Positions 33,667-45,298 of a stretch of DNA of 64,000 nucleotides are shown in pieces. Under the pieces are notes generated by a model. That model saw only the letters and a program-made list of their open reading frames with translations. It had not been told where the DNA came from and ran no database searches. This DNA is from Daucus carota subsp. sativus (Eukaryota > Streptophyta > Magnoliopsida > Apiales > Apiaceae). The DNA lies in NCBI RefSeq assembly GCF_001625215.2, contig NC_030383.2:48852380-48916379 (forward strand). The letters run 5' to 3'. The position numbers were made by a program, and so were the translations under genes. The number at the start of each line of letters is the position of its first letter. Positions within the stretch are counted from its first letter, which is position 1.

Positions 33667-34344
33667 GTTTTTTTTTTTTTTTTCCCAGAATTCTGACTTA
33701 GTTTTACTTGTTTGTAAATGACATAGTCGGACACAAATAAAATGGACGGAAAACAAAATCTTCCGATCCATCCGATACAGTACTAGCATTAGCATGTGTC
33801 CTGCATTCACTTAAACATGAGTGCACGGAAGACAAAGTTTTAGTTAATTGCTGCTGCTCGTTACCGGAATTAAAAATGGCAACATACACGTGAAGGCATT
33901 TGTGTTGAAAGTTGAAACAGTTAATGTTTTCAAAATATTTCAAACTGCAAATACTACGAAGCTGCTATAACTAACTTCTTGTCACCCGCACTCGCAAATT
34001 CAAATTTTGCATAAGAAATTTAACACCTTTTGTGGGGATTTTTTTAATTTTTTTATTTTTTGTAAGGAACACCTTTTGTGGGGATTGAATACTCAGAGTT
34101 TATACCAATTAAGAATTGAACTCTCATGTTTAAAAGTTCGTGTCCAAACTTTAGTTCCTGATTCCAACCCCATACCCCCTCTTCAACCAAACGACCCTTT
34201 AGTTCTCTATGTATTAGTCTCCTCTTTTGGTGGTATTCCACTTGATGTAAGATATCCCGAGAAATTAATGAATTTTGTTTATCAAAAAAAAAGAAGACAT
34301 ATGGACAGTTGAGGCTCTCTTTTTAAGAGCATGATACTACTCAT
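33667..34344. other. Intergenic spacer, no supported gene
   Basis: AT-rich with a T homopolymer at 33668-33683. The segment 34130-34240 (cccctcttcaaccaaacgacc) resembles MITE ends seen at 52090-52130 and 59370-59395. Open frame 34007-34312 is unconvincing. Confidence 0.35.
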
Positions 34345-34985
34345 TAGGGGTGTACACGGGTCGGTGAAACCGACCGAACCAACCCAAACCGACCATATTT
34401 CACCCGAACCAATCCGAACTTTTTTGACCCGATTGATAATTGGATTAAAAAATGAGTAACCCGATTTAATTGGGTTGGACACGAGTTTCGGTTTTTTTTA
34501 ACCGATCCAACCCAACCCGATTAAAAAAATATTAAATTACATATAAAAATTATTCACCCCACCCAGTAACCCATAATATGTTAGCCTAGTTTATTTAACT
34601 AATTGTTGATTTGTTTTGATCGAGCTTAACTTGAGATCGAGCTTTAATTGTTTTGGTCAGTAGTGCAGGTTTTTTAAGATGTTACAGTGCTTAACTCATT
34701 TTGTATATAATTAGGTATTTCACCTGCTTGCTTGCGTACATTCATGTAAAGTTTTATCTTATGATGTGTCGAAATTTGGTTTTGCTAGATTATGAAAAAG
34801 AAATTATTTTATATGTCATAACCCGATCAAACCGATCCGAACCAATCCGAACCGAAGTAATACAAATTGGTTTGGGTTATGAATTTAATTTTTATGGTTT
34901 GGATTGAGAATTTGAAAACCCGATTTAATTGAATTAGGTCGTTAAATTTCTTTAATCCGCCCAACCCGAACCGTGTACACCCCTG
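34345..34985. mobile_element. hAT-type MITE with 8-bp TSD
   Basis: Ends TAGGGGTGTACACGG and CCGTGTACACCCCTG. Flanked by CTACTCAT at 34337-34344 and 34986-34993 (perfect 8 bp). 641 bp. Subterminal cccgaaccaa / aacccgaacc words recur in both orientations. No transposase frame. Confidence 0.9.
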
Positions 34986-34993
34986 CTACTCAT

Positions 34994-37900
34994 CTTTGAA
35001 GGCGCTAGGAAGTACCGAACGTCTTGACACCATCATTGGGCTGGACTCCTTCCTAATGTTAAAAATAAATTTTTTAGATAGCTCTGTGAATAACAAGTAC
35101 AAATGAGAAAAGAGAAACAGGGCCTTCTTTGAGTTTTCGAGCTTATTTAGCTATTTGGGTTGCTCTCTGGTCTTGGCCCAATTGGCGAGTAGACATGCGC
35201 TGATGCCTGATTCTAGCATACAGCTGTGTGCTGCAAGGAAACCCATAGTGGATACAGTGTCAAATTTGAAAGTTGCTCAAAAGAGAGACTAACGGGTAAT
35301 GAACGTCACGATAAGCTCTTAAATGATTATATCCGTTAAGTTTGTGTTCAAATTTTTTAGTACCATATTATAATCGTAATGCTAATTCTGACAAATTAGT
35401 AGATCCAGCAGCAAATTCACGTGTCTTTCGTTTATTCTAATTTGAAAAGTGCAAACACAACTTTTCATGTTCATGCAAATAAGTATTGTATTGGTATCAA
35501 TAAATTGTATACTGTTTCTTTTTTGGAGGTACCATTAATTGTCTACATTCTTAAAATAGCAATTTTTTATAATATAAAACACTATTACACCCACTACTTT
35601 CTTCCACTATCTTCATTTTATAATAATATAAACACTATTACACCAACTACTTTCCTCCACTAACTCAAATCAATTATTAAATATAAATGAGTCCCACCAC
35701 TATACCGACTTTTCATCCAACTTTATTCATTTTTTACCCAATTCCTTGGTCTCCGTGTCCCAACCATTTGTATACAAATGGCTAGGACGGAGGGAGTAGG
35801 ATTTATACTTTAATTTAAAAATAATCTCAGTATAAGTTAATTTTCTTTTACTTGATCGATTTAATTTTGAGCTTTTTATCAATGCATGAAGAATAGAGTG
35901 ATTTATAAGTATATATTTTCTGCAAATAAACAACTGTTTTTGTTTGTTATCAAAGAAGACATGAATAAATTTTATAGTTATTATTATTTGATTTGATATT
36001 TTTAACATCTTAAAATATCAACTAAAATGACCCAGAAGGATACAATTTGTTGATAATTATCCAGTTATTTATTGTGGATAAAAAAAATGAAAACTATGAT
36101 TGATGAGAAAAAATAATAAAAAAGTTTGTACCGGATAAGTTGTAAATATCAAAAAAATTATTTAAATTTATAAATACGAATTACTTTTAATTTATAATTA
36201 TATTCTTATATATAAATAATACTGATATTTTTTTTGAGATAATTTAAGTGACCTGAATATTACTGTATTACTTTACTACTACTACTATTATACAGAAATT
36301 AAACATGCGAGCCTGAAAGTGAATGTATGCAGCAGCCTTGCATGCAGGCTTGCACCCTCGTAACTCGTTCGCTCCATCAAGAAAAACTGAAAAAGTAACG
36401 GCACTAGTAACGTGATGAGCTAGAACTGAAAACAAAATTGATAAAGATCCCATCCTCTCAGTGTCCCTCCCCCTGGAAAAGCGAATGGCTAGTCAGCCCT
36501 CAACACAAGTCCCGAGTTCACTCTTTACAGCACAGCTCGCAATTTTATACTCGTATAAATTATTTTACTCTTTTGTTAAACCTATAAATAAAAGTTATTT
36601 CAAAAAAAAAAAAAAGAGTTATTTCAAGTCGATATGTTACTGACTCGAATTTGAATAACAAATGTTACTCGTTATGAAACTCGAGTTGAGACGAGTATTA
36701 TGAGTTTCCACTCGTTAAACTCGAACTCGACCCGTTAAAAATATATATATATATAAATTCTTAACATTTAATGTGTAAAAAATAATATCCTTATGTCATT
36801 TTTGATATTTTCATGACAATATTAAAATTAGTAGATACCACATCCATATGGTTGGATCGTCATTCTTTTTTCTTTTTTTTAAAGATCAATTCGAGACTCG
36901 ACTCATTTAAATTAGTAATAATTCAACTAGGTTTTTTTATCGCAAAATAATAATAATTCAATAATGAAAAACCATACCAAGTCGACACGTATAATCGAAA
37001 TTGAACAGACGCATGATTATATCGATGTTGAATATTTCCTTCTTGGACAGGCAATCAAGCGATTTTATGAAGATATTTGTATATGCTCGATCTTCACGCT
37101 ATTGTTATGAGCAATCGACCATAAATGCATCATCATACACATTTTTATTACTGAATGTTTGAATCAACATCATAAAATCCTGCAGATTTGTAATCTCACA
37201 CATAATGAAGAACAAAATAATCCAACTAAAAACCAAAATTTCACAAGGAGAGATTAGACAAAATGCGGATAAATTGGGAACTCATTGAAGCAAAAAAAAA
37301 ATGAATTAAGAGCAATAAAAGAAGACAAGATCATGCCTTTTCACCGGTGAAAGCCGATGGAATCCCCTCAGATAATAGATGCGGCTAATTCAAGGATCGG
37401 AAACTTTTTTTAGGATTTTTTTAAAGAGAGGGTGAACATTGTTAGCTAATACTTCCACTACTTGGATCGTAAAATTTCACAGCAAATATATATTTATTTT
37501 TTGAAATTTTTGTAATATCATTAAAACGGGTAGATCCCAATCTATGATTGAATCATCATGAAATATTCCCATCCATTCAAAACTGAACTTATTTAAAGTA
37601 GTAGTAAATCACTAGTCTGCTATTAAAATTTCACATCAAATATAATTTTTTTTATTTTATATATATTGTAACATTATTTAAATGAGTATATCCCAATATA
37701 TGAATGCTTGGATCGTCAGGAAATATTTTTAAAATTTTCTATATTAAATTAATTTTAAATATTTTTTCCCATTTTCAAAAAAATCCATGACTCAATTCGA
37801 CTAGAATTCTTCGCGAGCAACTACAACTCGACCCAATTGTTAATAAACTCAAGTTTGAAAACCAAATAGAGTTCAATAAACTTAACGATGACCAAACTCG

Positions 37901-39145
37901 ACTCGTTAAATGAAAACTTCAAATCAAACTCGGTATACTCGACTCGATTCATTTACATCAATAATATTTTTTTGCCATGAATATTTATTCAGTATATATT
38001 AGCAAAATAAGATCCGATCAAAAATATTTTCCAAGCTTGTTTAGAGTCAGAAAGAGCTATATGTTACTGTTAAACACCTTTTTTATATTGTGTTCAGTTA
38101 GATGGAATGGAAGGTGGAGAGAATAGAATGAAATACTACAAAGGAGTGAAAGAAGAAAGTATGAGAAACTAGTGAATAAATATGAGTGAGTTTAATTTTT
38201 TATGATAAAAAGTATAATGAAAGAGTGGATTGAGCATTTTTTTCCCAAAACATTGTGGATTAAATTTTTTAGTTCAAATAGTTTTCAAATCAATAGAAAG
38301 AATGAATGTTATAATAGATATTTTCTCCAATTATCTTAATTTAGAAAATAATTTTATTTCATTATCCCGGTTCCATATGATCCAACGGAATAACACCTTA
38401 TTTTTTGGGATTTGATAAATAAGTTCCAAACTTTATTATTTAAGCTCCGGTTCAATTTTTTAATTATTCAAATGGCATTAATATCACTAATATGGATAAA
38501 ATATATGGAGAAGACATCGGTAAATATGATATAAATTCAGAATTGAAGCTTAAATAGTAAAATGTGAAGTTTATTTATCAATTTTCTTTTTTTATACCGA
38601 TCGCACCAAAATAAACATCGGATGCTTTTGTTCCATGTATAACATGTTGTAAACTTGAAATATAGGTCCTAGGAGTGCCTTTTTCTCTTTTCATATAATT
38701 CCATTTTTTTTTTGACTTGACATATAATTCCACTGCATGAGCAACTTTTGAACATGTCATTGGATGCTTTCATGTGTCCATATCCAACTAGAACATCTTC
38801 TGAAAAAAGTAGGTTCGGTGAGTAATAAACGCACAAGCCCCATAATAATTTGAGTCGTTGATGTTAACATATACTCCCCATCTGCTTGTTTATATTGGAA
38901 ACTAGGATTCGCACGTATTTTAAAAAAAAAATTAAAATAAAAATATAATATTTAAATTTTATAGAAAAGTAAACGTGTTATTAATATAGAATAAAAACAT
39001 AAAAAAAAGGAGACGGACAAAGTACTAGAATGGCCAATAGTCCAATAGCATTCCGAATTAAAATAAAACTCATATTTAACAATACAAAAACGTGATGCTG
39101 ATTGTTGTGATTGATACGATATGTGCAATTTAATCATCAATCATC
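34994..39145. other. Gene-poor AT-rich region with decayed elements
   Basis: No gene. A Stowaway right end (GGACGGAGGGAGTA) lies at 35785-35800 without a recognisable left end. From about 36640 to 37955 scattered words of the type aactcgactcgtt / gagttgagacgag flank an AT-rich core, suggesting an old element of about 1.3 kb. A possible MITE lies at 38084-38400 (tgttcagttagatggaatgg ... atccaacggaataaca) and a weak Stowaway-like unit at 38873-39022. Boundaries of these are uncertain. Confidence 0.4.
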
Positions 39146-41986
39146 AATATACTTACATAAAGGAGAAGCGATGGGCGTGTAGGTGGCATCTTTCACATCG
39201 CTCCGTTCTATTTTTCTAATTTTCTGGAATTTTTGGATTAAAAATATCAAAAATTAGAATTACCTTTTTTAGTTTCGGATATATTAGAAGCAAGTTTCAG
39301 AATCTGATTTTGTTTCAGATTATTTATGGAATATAGTAGCTTGAAAGTTTTAATCTGATTTTATTTAAGATTATTTATGGAATATAGTAGCTTGAAAGTT
39401 TTAATCTGATTTTATTTCAGATTATTTAATTATTTAATTATGGGAAAGAGTAGCACACAAGTCTCTGTGCAGCTATAGATACTCCTGTAGATTGTAGGGT
39501 TTTGAATCATCAAAACACAACCTCCTCTCTCTCTCAATACCACAACCCTACCTCTCTCAGGTCAAAGTTCTTTTGCTCGGTTTCTAACTCGGTGGTGCCG
39601 TTTTCTGCAACGATAAGTGAATGCTGTTTATACAGTATTAAAAAAATAAAGGTTGCTGTAAGTAAAAGTAGTTATAGACCGTTATGTTCGAGTCGAAAAA
39701 TCCAAACACGGGAAAAGAATATAGACTTGACATGATATTGATGGATAATATAAATTAACTGTTAGTGATGTATGTTTGTTGGTTATTATTTTATAATATT
39801 TGTTTTGTTTTTCGGACATGTTTGTTGTTGTTAATTTTTATATGATTTACTTTGTACACGGTAAAAAAATTATTCATGTATTATTTATTTGCTCCGTTCA
39901 AGCAATTTTTAAGTTAAAACTGTTTATACATAATTGTTACAAGCAAAATTAGTTATGGACCGTTATCTCACGGATTTAAGTTATATGTTTTTGTGCACAA
40001 TCAATCCAAAAAAATTGGAGTAAGGTGACAATGTAAGAACATAATTACTTTAAAAAAAAAACACAAATAAAATTAAGATTCTTCGTGCTTTAAATTGTTA
40101 ATTATGTGTATAAATTTATTTTTATTTTTCCACCATGAATTATAGTCCAATTTTGCAATTTTATATATTAGTATTGGTATTACATCAAGATTTTTATAAT
40201 ATAAAATTTATTTTATCCTACAAATATTAATTTTGAAACAATAATATACTTTTTATAGACAGCACAAAATTATTTTATATTACAAATATTAATATTAAAT
40301 CATTAATATAATTTTTATAGGCCGCCGCAACGGGCAGCTTCTCAACTAGTATACTTATATAAAGGAGAAACGAGGGGCGTGTAGGTGGCGCCTCTCACAT
40401 CGCTTCGTTCTATTTTTCTAATTTTCTGTAATTTTTGTATGAAAAATATCAAAAATTAAAACTACCTTTTATAGTTTCGGGTATATTAGAAGCAAGTTTC
40501 AGAATTTGATTTTGTTTCAAATTATTTATGCAATATAGTAACTTGAACGTTTTAATCTGATTTTGTTTCTGATTATTTAATTATGGGAAAGATTTGTTTC
40601 AATATAAATGAGAAGCGAGGGGCGTGTAGGTGGCGCCTCTTACATCGCTCCGTTCTATTTTTCTAATTCTCTGGAATTTTCGGATGAAAAATATCAAAAA
40701 TTAGAACTAATTTTTTTAGTTTCGGATATATTTGAAGCAAGTTTCAGAATCTAATTTTGTTTCATATTATTTATGGAATATAACAGTTTGAAAGTTTTAA
40801 TCTGATTTTGTTTCAGATTATTTAATTATGGGAAAGAGTAGCACACAAGTCTCTCAGCACCTATAAATACCCTTATAGGTTGTAGGGTTTTGTATTATCT
40901 AAACACGACCTACTCTCTCTCAATACCACAACGCTGTCTCTCTCTGGTGACAGTTCTTTGCTCGATTTCTAACTTGGTGGTGTTAAAAGGAGAAGCGAGG
41001 GGTGTGTAGGTGGCGCCTCTTACATCGCTCCGTTCTATTTTTCTAATTCTCTGGAATTTTCGGATGAAAAATATCAAAAATTAGAACTACTTTTTTTAGT
41101 TTCGGATATATTTGAAGCAAGTTTCAGAATCTGATTTTGTTTCATACTCCCTCCGTCCCCCTGAGTAGTATACATTGGGGGACGGGGACGCGGCACGGAC
41201 TTTAATGCTCTTGCAAAGTGTAGTTGTGCAATCTATTTTTAAATTTTTTCTTTTTTGAATTAAAGTTTGAATGTTATATTTTTATACAGAAAAAGAAAAT
41301 CTCAAAAATAAGTTACGGAACTATATTTTATAAGAGCATTGAAATGCGTGTCGAGCAGTTAAAAAGAAACGTATAGAATTAAATGGGACAGAGGGAGTAT
41401 TATTTATGGAATATAACAGTTTGAAAATTTTAATCTGATTTTGTTTCAGATTATTTAATTATGGGAAAAAGTAGCACACAAGTCTCTCAGCACCTATAAA
41501 TATCCCTATGAGTTGTAGGATTTTATATTATCTAAACACGACCTACTCTCTCTCAATACCACAACGCTGTCTCTCTCTGGTGATAGTTCTTTTGCTCGAT
41601 TTCTAACTCGGTGGTGTCGTTCTTTTACAACGATAATTGAAGACTGTTTATACGGTATTAAAATTATAAAGGTTATTAGAAGCAAATGTAGTTATAGACC
41701 ATTATGTGGGACAAATCCAAACACCAGAGAAGAATATAGTCTTGACATGATATCGATAAATGATATCAATAAATTAACTATTAGTGATGTATGTTTGTTG
41801 CTTATTTTTTTTATAATATTTGTTTTGTTCATCGAACATGTTTGTTGTTGTTAATTTTTAATCGTTATTATACTTTTTATAGACAGCCACAAAATTGTTG
41901 CATTCTACAAATATTAATATTGAATCATCAATATATAAAAAAATATAATTTTTATAACCCGCCGCAACGCGCGGCTTTTCAACTAG
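39146..41986 (+). mobile_element. Array of Helitron-like elements (four 5' ends, two 3' ends)
   Basis: A 5'-terminal module (ggagaagcgaggggcgtgtaggtggc..catcgctccgttc) occurs four times: about 39146, 40350, 40597 and 40984. Helitron-type 3' ends (hairpin CCGCCGCAACG.GC.GC, then CAACTAGT) occur at 40322-40350 and 41960-41987. Copy 1 (39146-40349) has both ends. Copies 2 and 3 are cut short by the next 5' end. Copy 4 runs to the second 3' end and carries a Stowaway. No Rep/helicase frame; non-autonomous. Shared interior words (agcaagtttcagaatctgatttt, gggaaagagtagcacacaag) confirm the relation. Confidence 0.8.
41147..41397. mobile_element. Stowaway MITE in Helitron copy 4
   Basis: 251 bp, CTCCCTCCGTCCCC to GGGACAGAGGGAG, flanked by TA (41145-41146, 41398-41399). 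The neighbouring copy 3 has the same flanks with a single TA at 40765-40766 and no insert, an internal empty-site control proving the borders and the TA duplication. Confidence 0.95.
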
Positions 41987-42204
41987 TTTATATAATAAAT
42001 GACTACTTTTCTCAATTTTAGAAAAAATAATATGAAATAAAATATCTAGAATATATAGTAATTTTAAAATATATACATTAAACAAATGAGATTTTTTTAA
42101 TACTGAAAAAGGATGAGCATTTTTGATTAATAATTTAATACCACTTATTTATCCAATTATATAGTAGTATTAGATATAAATAAATGGAATTTACCAAAAT
42201 TAAC

Positions 42205-42205
<1 letters not shown>

Positions 42206-42275
<70 letters not shown>
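42206..42275. repeat. (AT)n microsatellite, about 70 bp
   Basis: Uninterrupted TA dinucleotide run. A frame of repeated Ile-Tyr through it is an artefact of the repeat. Probably highly variable in length. Confidence 0.95.
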
Positions 42276-42277
<2 letters not shown>

Positions 42278-42354
42278 AAATTTACCCTGTATACTGTTTT
42301 TTCAATCTTATTTTCAAAAATACTACATTCTCTAAAATCTTTCAAATATACTAG

Positions 42355-42600
42355 GGCCGTTTGAGTGAGTTTAAAATAAATAATTCTTGCTTAAAATAAA
42401 TAAATGGAGTAGAAGTTAGAAGCAAGATAAGACTTATAAGTAATTAAAGTGTTTGAGAAATAAGTAGAAGTACTGAAACAAAAGTTAGCATTCCTAACTT
42501 TTTATAAGTGCTTCTTGACTTATTACGTACACAAACGGTATGAATAAGTGCTCCTAACTTATAATCTAGAAGCTCGACTTATAAGTCCTAACAAACACCC
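42355..42600. mobile_element. GGGCCGTTTG-family MITE
   Basis: Left end GGGCCGTTTGAGTGAG, right end acaaacaccc, with CTA/ACTA words outside both ends. The interior shares gacttataagtaattaaag, gaaataagtagaagta, acaaaagttagcattcct and acacaaacggt with copies at 53776 and 30590. About 246 bp, no coding. Confidence 0.8.
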
Positions 42601-43900
42601 ACACTATTTTTTTGAAAATATTTCTAAAAATACGGTGGTTGCATATGCAGATTCCAAAATCAACATTTTATATATATATATAGATTTTCAAAAATATACA
42701 TTTTTTATACTACCACCGTATTTTTGGAAATATTTTCAAAAAGATAGTATTTTTGGAAATATTTTCAAAAAGATAGTATTTTTGGAAATATTTTCAGGAA
42801 TATAGTATTCTTGCAATTTGTTTTAAAAGGTGGTAGTATTTTCGAAAAAATTCTTTTAAACTTGGTTATGAATAAAAAAAGCCCTATATTTTTGCGATAT
42901 TACAATATTTTGAAAATAATTGTAAAAATACTAACTTTTTAGAAAGTAGTAGCAAAAATACGATATGCAACTAGATATAACTTCAGTTGATTGATTGGTC
43001 CCGCAGGGCTGCAAGTATGGTTACATCTGATTGCAAATATAATAGCGCGTGGTTACAACAAGTTGCATACAATATTTTTTTTAATTATTTTCAAAAATTT
43101 GGTATTTTTGTAAAATATTTGAAAAAGATATAGTATTTTTGTAAAAAATGTTTTGAACTTCAATATTTATGAGAAAATAACAAATGCTACAAACTTTAAA
43201 GTACTATTATGATATTAAAAGTAGGAAAATGCTAGATATCCCGAAATATTGTTTTAAATTTTTCTATCAAATGATGTGTCGAGTTCTGATTGGCCGCATT
43301 ATCCCTTCATATAAATCAATCACCCGATCACAATTTTGCACTTGTCTCCCATATCATTTGGTAAAGAATTTGGAGTACGTAACATTGCCCTTGAAAGTAT
43401 TCAAAAGCTAGATATTACATTTCGTAATGTTAAACAAAATCTTTATTATATTACTTTTGGTTTATCAAAAATAGTATTCTTTAAATATTACTGTCTCCGT
43501 CCCTTCTATTTCTTATTGAGTGGGTTGGGCTTGGAGGTTAAGAAATATATATAAAATAGTGAAAAAATGAAAGAAAAGTGAGTGAAGTTGTGAGACACAT
43601 TAATTTTTAATGTATAAAAAAGGTGGAATAAAAGTAGTATGAAAATGGAAGAAAAATGAAAAAGTGGTGTAATCTATTGACTCTTTAGTAAGTGTTGAAA
43701 TGTAAAGAACTAGTTGAGACATAAAAAAAACAGTATAAATAAATATTTAGTAAGTGTTGAAATGTTTAGTCAAAAGAAAAAAGAAAAAGTAAATGTTAAC
43801 TGGTACATAAAAAAATTATAAATAAATATTGGGAGAGAGACATAGAGTATTTATTTTGTTTAACAAGTTTGTTTTAAGCCGGCTAAATTAAATAGGGCTT
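42601..43900. other. AT-rich spacer with short internal repeats
   Basis: Contains a tandem of ttttggaaatattttcaaaaagatagta (about 28-bp period, 42721-42800). Also a possible degraded Stowaway (43493-43850: tgtctccgtccct ... gggagagagacatagag). No gene. Confidence 0.4.
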
Positions 43901-44453
43901 GTCTAACCTGTGCCCTGGGGCACAAATTTAGAACATTTAATGTACATAGTTTTCATACACAGTGCACTGATATCATAAGTAATGCATTAAGTACTTATTA
44001 GAAAATTCAAACATTCACATCTATCAAGAAATTTTGATATTTTATTTATTTTTGTATTGTATTATATTTTTATTATATATATTTTTAATAATATTAAAAT
44101 AATAATTATAAAATAAATATTAAATTGGTTGATTTTAGTTAGGAGGCTTATTTTAATTAGAAAATTAGTGTATATGCAGGGGGGCTTGTTATTATTTTGT
44201 GGGATAAAATTAATTAAAAGTTGTTTTATATTCGATTAAAATTTGATAAAAAGATTATTTTATGTTCTCCCATATCTTTCAAAATAAAATAATATTTTAT
44301 TATAAATATAAAATTTTGAAAGATGAATTAAAAATAAATATATAGTAAAAGTTTGAATCATTATAATGTATACACGGATACTTATGCAGGTCAAAGTATA
44401 TTTAATGATAGCAATTTATGACTTATCCTGTGCCCTGAGGGCACAGGTTAGAC
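43901..44453. mobile_element. TIR element with GTCTAACCTGTGCCC ends
   Basis: Left GTCTAACCTGTGCCCTGGGG and right CCCTGAGGGCACAGGTTAGAC form inverted ends of about 15 bp or more. At each end the sequence itself is a small palindrome (gtgccctggggcac, gtgccctgagggcac). 553 bp, AT-rich core, no coding. Superfamily and target duplication unclear. Confidence 0.75.
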
Positions 44454-45298
44454 ACTCCGAATTAAATAATGATTATCATTATTATTGAGGAAATAAATAA
44501 TCCCTTCCATAAATGAATAAAATTAATATTTAATTTATTACTATAAACAATGAGAACAAAACTCGAAAATTTAAGTCGTGGGTCCAGTGAACCAATGATG
44601 ACCGATTAAAAGCAGTTGCAGGTTAGCTAACCATAAATGATAAACCTACACACCATTCTTGTACTTGCTTCTTCTTCTTCCTTCTAGCAGGACATTGTCC
44701 ACTGTTCAGATTCCTAGGAAAAATATAGGCACTCCTCAATACTCTGTTTTTACTCCTTAAAACAGAACAACTCCACTTCCAACCCTCTTTAGTACTATTA
44801 CAACCATTTACTCCTTTTGTATAACATTGTTAGACATTACTTAACTTACACACAAACACACAACTGTCTCGGTGCTCATCTCTTGTTTGGTCTCCACTTT
44901 TTTCTGCAAAATTGAAACTTGTTCATCTTCCTTAACTCTGTAAGTACCTACATTGATTTGCTGTTTCTGGTGATTCTTGTTTTTCATTTTTTATACAATT
45001 GATAGCTTGCAAGATTTGTTAGATTTTCAATTGGATTTCTCTTGGCCTATTCTTTGTCTTTTATTGTAAAATTTTCATTTTTAACTACTTTAATTAGCTA
45101 GGACAAGATTCTTGTACCCCTTTGAGGTACTAATCTCAAGATTTTTGTCTTTGGGTTTCTTCTCAGAGCTACATGCTCTCATGGTGTCTATTAATTTATT
45201 TGCACTCATGCTGACTTTTTCTTTTCATGTCATTTCAAGATTTATTAACACACATGTGCTATGTTTGTAGGGTATGTTCATTATTCTTAGCTTCATTT
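44454..45298 (+). promoter_or_regulatory. Promoter, leader and 5'-UTR intron of LRR pseudokinase gene
   Basis: A CT-rich leader (cttcttcttcttccttct at about 44667 and downstream) precedes a likely 5'-UTR intron beginning CTCT|GTAAGT at about 44939. Acceptor candidates are TTTCTTCTCAG (about 45166) and TGTTTGTAG (about 45270). A pyrimidine-rich leader with an intron is common in plant receptor-kinase genes; assignment is inferred. Confidence 0.45.

Noticed and set aside
36640-37955. Possible 1.3-kb element with aactcgactcgtt words
   Set aside because: Inverted and direct copies of the word occur, but no clean termini or target duplication could be found.
38873-39022. Possible Stowaway (ctccccatctgcttg ... 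ggagacggacaaag, TA-flanked)
   Set aside because: Ends are too diverged to define as an element; mentioned only as a remnant.
42157-42345. Open frame with repeated Ile-Tyr
   Set aside because: It is a read-through of the (AT)n microsatellite, not a gene.
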